A stretch of 64,000 bases of DNA from Kingdonia uniflora (Eukaryota; Streptophyta; Magnoliopsida; Ranunculales; Circaeasteraceae): assembly GCA_014058105.1 (NCBI GenBank), contig JACGCM010002082.1, positions 2,046,001-2,110,000 on the forward strand. The letters run 5' to 3'. Position 1 is the stretch's first letter. Each line of letters starts with the position of its first letter. Under the pieces are notes generated by a model. It was not told the origin of the DNA. It ran no database searches and saw only the letters and a program-made list of their open reading frames with translations. This document shows positions 60,069-64,000 of the stretch, in pieces. A program made the translations under genes and the position numbers.

Positions 60069-61106
60069 TCAATTTTTTTTTGTTTCCTGTAAGAAGCGCT
60101 TGTAAAAACTCACCAATGTCTCTTTGGCACCTTGCTCGAAGAAGAACAAGGAATCGATAGTGATCTCCCACTCTTTGGCATGAGCATAATTAGCCTCGAA
60201 AAGATGCTGCAATTTGTCGAACGTGGTGATGGAGGCCTCCTGGATTGTATGGAACCACTGAAGCGGTTCTTCTTTTAGGCTCATGTTGAATAGCCTGCAC
60301 AACATGTGGTCGAGTTTGGAATATAATCGTACTACGGCTTTGAAATGTCGGGCATGGGTAAACGGGTTAGTCAGGCCTGCATATTGGATAAATTTTGGCA
60401 TATGGAATTTTTTTGGGATGGGTATAACTTCAAGATGAGGGAAGATAGGGTTTGTCTCGATTTTGTCAAGCACGGATATCCGACCTGGGATTTCAGAGTT
60501 TATGGTCTGGATTCTGTTATTTAGGTCGTCCAATGTGACAAACTGTTGTGGGGGAAATGGTAAAGCTGCGACTTATGGAACAGAATCTCCCTATCCTTCT
60601 GGTCCCAATCGATCCTCGATTGGTCTTCTTTCGAGTAGTGGGGGACTCTGATGATGCGTGAGTTGACTTCCTTGAGTTGTCGATGCTGAGGATGTTAAAC
60701 CAAAATGCCGAGAAGCTCAGTTTGGATTTCCGGATCTAGATCGATAAATTTGTATCTCGTATTCTCTTAGTTGATCATCGCGCTGAATCGCTCTTGATTT
60801 AAGATCACTTCGGGCAAGTAGAGGTAACGTCTTGCGGCCAGTGAGTCAATCTTGTGTCTTCTTTAGTCTTTCCATCTCTTTCTGATGTGTTTGACTTTGT
60901 TGATCTAAGGCTTTCCTTCATCCGTCTCTCTGTTTGAATAGCCTGAGTGTGAACACGTTGATCCTTCAATCTATGGGTTTTTTCTGCAGCCATTTGTTTC
61001 TAAAGCTTGATTACTGCACCATGCAGGTTGACCATTCCTTGTATCAAATTAATTTCTTGGTCTCTCGCGGTGCTGGAATGGCTTCTTAGGTTCATGTTTG
61101 TCATCG
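60069..61106 (-). pseudogene. Element B gag
   Basis: ATG at about 61106 (MTNMNLRSHSSTARDQEINL), a stop, then MAAEKTHRLKDQRVHTQAIQ (60993), a basic coiled coil. The capsid core is open at 60533-60069: LDHMLCRLFNMSLKEEPLQW, FHTIQEASITTFDKLQHLFE and LFFFEQGAKETLVSFYKRFL, the plant Gag core. The remaining C-terminus lies beyond the solo LTR. Confidence 0.8.
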
Positions 61107-61149
61107 GAAGGTGTTTTTAGATCAGTGGTGGTAAAGAAAAGTGTGCTAT

Positions 61150-61169
61150 TTCCCACAAACGGTACTAAT
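61150..61169 (-). other. Element B primer-binding site
   Basis: On the minus strand ATTAGTACCGTTTGTGGGAA follows the 5' LTR end CACTACA, a diverged form of the element A site. Confidence 0.6.
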
Positions 61170-61664
61170 TGTAGTGGCAAGTTTTCTGGAAGGAGAATCT
61201 TCGTCAATACTATTCGTAAGGAGAATATAATAAAAGACTAATCACACGAGATTTTACGTGGAAAACTCAATAAAAGTTGAGAAAAACCACGTCCTCCGGG
61301 AGGGTTTTGATGTAAAATCCAGTATAATGCTAGTTATTACAAGTTTTTAAAGTGATAGTGGGGTTAAAAAGTAACAGTGGTAAAGTTGAGGATTGCGGGG
61401 TTTTTTAACAATCTATCTTCTGCTTGTATTTATAGTTGATACAGGCAGTTTAGAAAAAGAAAGAAATAGTCTTCTATTTCGGGTGGAGTGGGCGAACTTT
61501 GCGGATCTCTAACAACTCTTTCATGACCAAGTACAATGACTACTTTCAGTAGGTCGTGGAGTTGTAATATTTTCTCGAATGTTATCTATCTTTGACTATG
61601 TATGACTGCTTCAACTACACTGTGCTGGCTTACTCCTGCAGAATATGGAGAATATCCTACTACA
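61170..61664 (-). repeat. Element B 5' LTR
   Basis: 495 bp, TGTAGTGGCAAG..CCTACTACA on the plus strand. Similar to the 3' LTR throughout, with a CCTCCGGGAGGG palindrome near 61289. Confidence 0.88.
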
Positions 61665-61673
61665 GGTACCAAT

Positions 61674-62033
61674 TAACGTGATTACTACGAATGAGGAAGC
61701 GAGATTCGTATGAAGATCACGTTGTATTTGAAAGTTAGAAAAAACTAGGGTTTCAACTAAACAAATCAATTTACTTTAATCAAAATCAACTGAGAAACAA
61801 ATAACCTAGATATTCCATTTTATCGAATATAAGGAGGGGGGGGGGGGGGGGGGGGGGGGAGAATTAGGAACCTTAATTTTAAATAAAATAGAATTCAACT
61901 TAAATTAGGAAAACTGCTCATAACCTATATTGGACCTCCCCAACAGAGCTTAAGCTAAAACATAAAATATAAAGCATTAAATAAACATAGGTCATACGGA
62001 GGTAGACGGCCCTATGAGGGATGTGTCACATCA
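61674..62033 (-). repeat. Small LTR element, 5' LTR, with 24-base G run
   Basis: 360 bp, same ends with first bases TAACGTG. Contains a run of 24 G (61836-61859) where the partner LTR has five, explaining most of the length difference. Confidence 0.85.
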
Positions 62034-62610
62034 GTTTATGTGTTATGTTCTGGCTCTTAATTATGAAATGACTTAGTCGATACATATCCACACCTTCCTT
62101 ATTCCTGTATATGAATCCACAATTCAGCCTTCATCTTCTACGAGCTCTTGTCTATGTGTGTTTCTCAATTGAGCACTGATCACTGCATCTTCTATTAGCA
62201 AGATATATCATAATTCTATGAACAAGTGCTGTAAATCTCAAAGGAGCGAGGACTACATTTATTGATTTTTGCAATCTCGGCGTCTTTAGTGCAAAAGAAC
62301 TAGTTGAGATCCAGGAGTAGATATAAATGGAGATTTTCCCCCTAGAAGTATTAAAATATCAAGGAAAACATAAGAACATATTCCTTAGAAACCCGCTAAC
62401 GAGCCATAACTTTAATAACGATTGCAACTTGAAAACAGTAAAATTGCCTCATTTAGATGACCAGACTATAACTACTCATTAGATTGAAAAAGGTTCTACA
62501 GCTGAAGAGAATGGAGACAACAAAGGCAGATATCTTGGCCCTGCCTTTCTTAACATAATTTTTGTAAAGAGTGTTTGTTTAATATATGTTCCATGATGAC
62601 TGCAATCCAT
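62034..62610. repeat. Continuation of the segmental duplication
   Basis: GTTTATGTGTTATGTTCTGG resumes the match to the flank of the His-rich gene (18830 onward) exactly where the copy at 46341 was cut. It continues to CATGATGACTGCAAT (62593-62607). An insertion of about 30 bp relative to 19300 is present (about 62500-62545). No gene. Confidence 0.85.
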
Positions 62611-62839
62611 ACTTCTCTACTAAGTTTGGTGAATTTAGAGGATGAAGAGTTCTCCCTACAAAATAGAGAAATGAGAGCTCTCCAAATGTAATTCATAGCA
62701 TTTTAGAGCGCTACGTTATATAAAATGCCATTAGTTAAATATAAATTACCCAAATCAGTTATAATTAAATTTCCAATTTTGATACTTTAGTTTTTGACTA
62801 AAACTAATAGAAGGAGAACACCTTGATAGAGAATGAAAT
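62611..62839. other. Unassigned spacer before element C
   Basis: Past the end of the recognisable duplication; no feature seen. Confidence 0.3.
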
Positions 62840-64000
62840 TGTAGGGACTTATCCCTCAAGTTGTAATATCATCAAACTAGTAGCATGCCAGACTCACGCA
62901 TAATACACGTGACATGCACCGTATTAACAATGATTCCTGGACCACGAACTGAAGAAGAATATGGCTCGAGCACTCCAGATAAAATAAAACAAATCAAAGA
63001 CACCTATCTCCCACAAACTAGCAGTTACAAGTCCAACTACCACTTGCCCCCATTTTTAGGAGAACATGTTTACACATGAAAACAAACTGAGAGTGAGGAC
63101 TATAAAAAGGATGAGTTCCAGAGGAGAAATGACCAAGTTTTTCTAGCTCAAGAGATCATAACTTTTAATAAAAATATCAGTCTCAAGCAATAATGTTACA
63201 GTTACTAAATCCTCGAGCCGAGGTCGTGACTTTTACCTATTCAAAAGTTTCCACGCTAATCACTTGTGTCATTTTTTATACTAATTGTGTCATAGGTATA
63301 TTTGGTATAAAATTTTATTTGAGCTATTATAAAATTTGGCCTTTACATTTGGTACCGTCTGTGGGAATGATGACATTTCCTTAAAATGCTAAGGCGGACA
63401 ATTATTCGACGATCAATATTCAATCATGGTAACTTCTAAGTGACCAGTCATAGCAGCTTATCATGAATTCTCCATTGAACCTGATCAACTAGTAGGATTA
63501 TGAGCTAACCTCAACGCCGAATAGAGAAGCAAAATGAGCTTGAATATCAGTTGGTAGATGACCGAGATCATCGAGAATAAGAGTTTGAAGGTGAACGTAG
63601 AGCTCGGCAAATAGAATTTAAACGACATGAAGAATAGATAACCACATTACAGGCTATCTTGAAAGTACTACAAAATAATCAACAGATTTAGGCTCCCAGG
63701 GAGAATAATCAGATACCAGTGAACTCTAGAGTTTTAGCACGAGATAGGTTGGGGCCTCAAGGTAGGACTAGCATAGGAGCTTCTAGGCACCAGCGCAACG
63801 ACATACAAGTATCGGAAGCCTCAATTCATCTGGGACGGAAAGATCAGTCAGAGATTAGCAGAGGACGCAAGCCCTCCAAGTGTCAAGAATAAAAGCCACA
63901 ACCTCTATTTAGGGTACCAGTTCGAGAATGTTTAAGTGAGGGAAGCGGTACTCATAACCCCCGACCTGCACGCCAAACCATTCCATCACCCCGTCAATAC
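62840..64000 (+). mobile_element. Element C: Tat-like element, 5' end only
   Basis: 5' LTR 62840-63347 (TGTAGGGACTTATCCC..CCTTTACA) with a TATAAAAAGG box at 63101. Primer site TTTGGTACCGTCTGTGGGAA follows at 63348, then a decayed gag. The element runs out of the window, so its 3' LTR and target duplication cannot be checked. Confidence 0.75.
63426..64000 (+). pseudogene. Element C gag N-terminus
   Basis: From ATG at 63426 a frame with several stops gives a charged coiled-coil piece (RRIEKQNELEYQLVDDRDHR) and NSRVLARDRLGPQGRTSIG, which parallels SRISVHDRLGHRGRN of element A gag and RISVLDK of element B. Truncated by the window end. Confidence 0.6.

Larger units (their letters stand above)
47876..61664 (-). 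mobile_element. Element B: Tat-like Ty3/gypsy retrotransposon, 13.8 kb
   Basis: Minus orientation: 5' LTR 61170-61664, gag, spacer, protease, RT, RNase H, second RNase H, integrase, 62-bp tandem repeats, antisense genes (plus strand), 3' LTR 47876-48369. Target duplication AGTAC (47871-47875)/GGTAC (61665-61669), one mismatch. It landed in the primer site of the small LTR element. Gag-pol is split by a solo LTR (57558-59993). Protease and RT have active-site changes, but the integrase core is open. Confidence 0.87.
46347..62033 (-). mobile_element. Small LTR element (gag-like ORF only), split by element B
   Basis: LTRs 46347-46686 and 61674-62033 share GATTACTAC..GTATGAAGATCACGTTG and end ..GGGATGTGTCACATCA. 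Flanks ATTTA (46342-46346) and GTTTA (62034-62038) fit a 5-bp target duplication with one change. Without element B (47876-61664 plus one copy of its duplication) the element is only about 1.9 kb. On the minus strand the 5' LTR is followed by TTGGTAC and, beyond the insertion, TAGAGCC: together this resembles the initiator-Met primer site TGGTATCAGAGC. One ORF, no pol. Confidence 0.75.

Overview
The window looks like nuclear DNA from a flowering plant, probably a eudicot. It is AT-rich, genes have introns with GT/AG borders, promoters carry TATAAATA boxes, and plant-type Ty3/gypsy (Tat-like), CACTA, LINE and MITE sequences dominate. No species is named because nothing seen is diagnostic.

Region 1 (about 0.8-12.8 kb, minus strand): an intron-rich gene related to REN1-type plant RhoGAPs (PH + RhoGAP + acidic/Ser-rich linker). 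Only the ends of the two folded domains are visible. The exons for the rest of PH and the front half of RhoGAP, including the arginine finger, were not found, and a later exon has an apparent 1-base deletion. Its introns hold a LINE fragment, MITE-like inverted repeats and a Ty1/copia scrap. Region 2 (13.2-16.8 kb): a 3.6-kb element with about 105-bp terminal inverted repeats enclosing two short first-exon-like pieces. Region 3 (17.9-18.6 kb): the only apparently intact gene, a secreted eight-cysteine protein of the lipid-transfer/2S-albumin superfamily with a His-Gly tract of about 110 residues inserted between Cys2 and Cys3. Region 4 (19.4-21.8 kb, minus): a degenerate tandem receptor-like kinase gene.

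Regions 5-7 (23.2-64 kb) are nested transposons. Element A (23.5-44.0 kb, plus) is a 20.5-kb Tat-like Ty3/gypsy element flanked by an unusual 75-bp direct duplication. It lies inside the LTR of an older element H and is itself interrupted by a 5.5-kb CACTA element (30.1-35.6 kb) carrying fragments of cullin-1, phosphofructokinase and a D-type cyclin. Downstream, a 5'-truncated copy of the His-rich gene (45.7 kb) is split by a small LTR element (46.3-62.0 kb). That element is split at its primer-binding site by Tat-like element B (47.9-61.7 kb, minus), whose gag is split by a 2.4-kb solo LTR (57.6-60.0 kb). The duplicated flank resumes at 62.03 kb, and a third Tat-like element C starts at 62.84 kb and leaves the window.

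Elements A and B both have a tandem-repeat block after pol and then antisense coiled-coil genes that appear to have their own TATA boxes and introns. All pol genes seen carry stops or active-site changes, so the elements look immobile.
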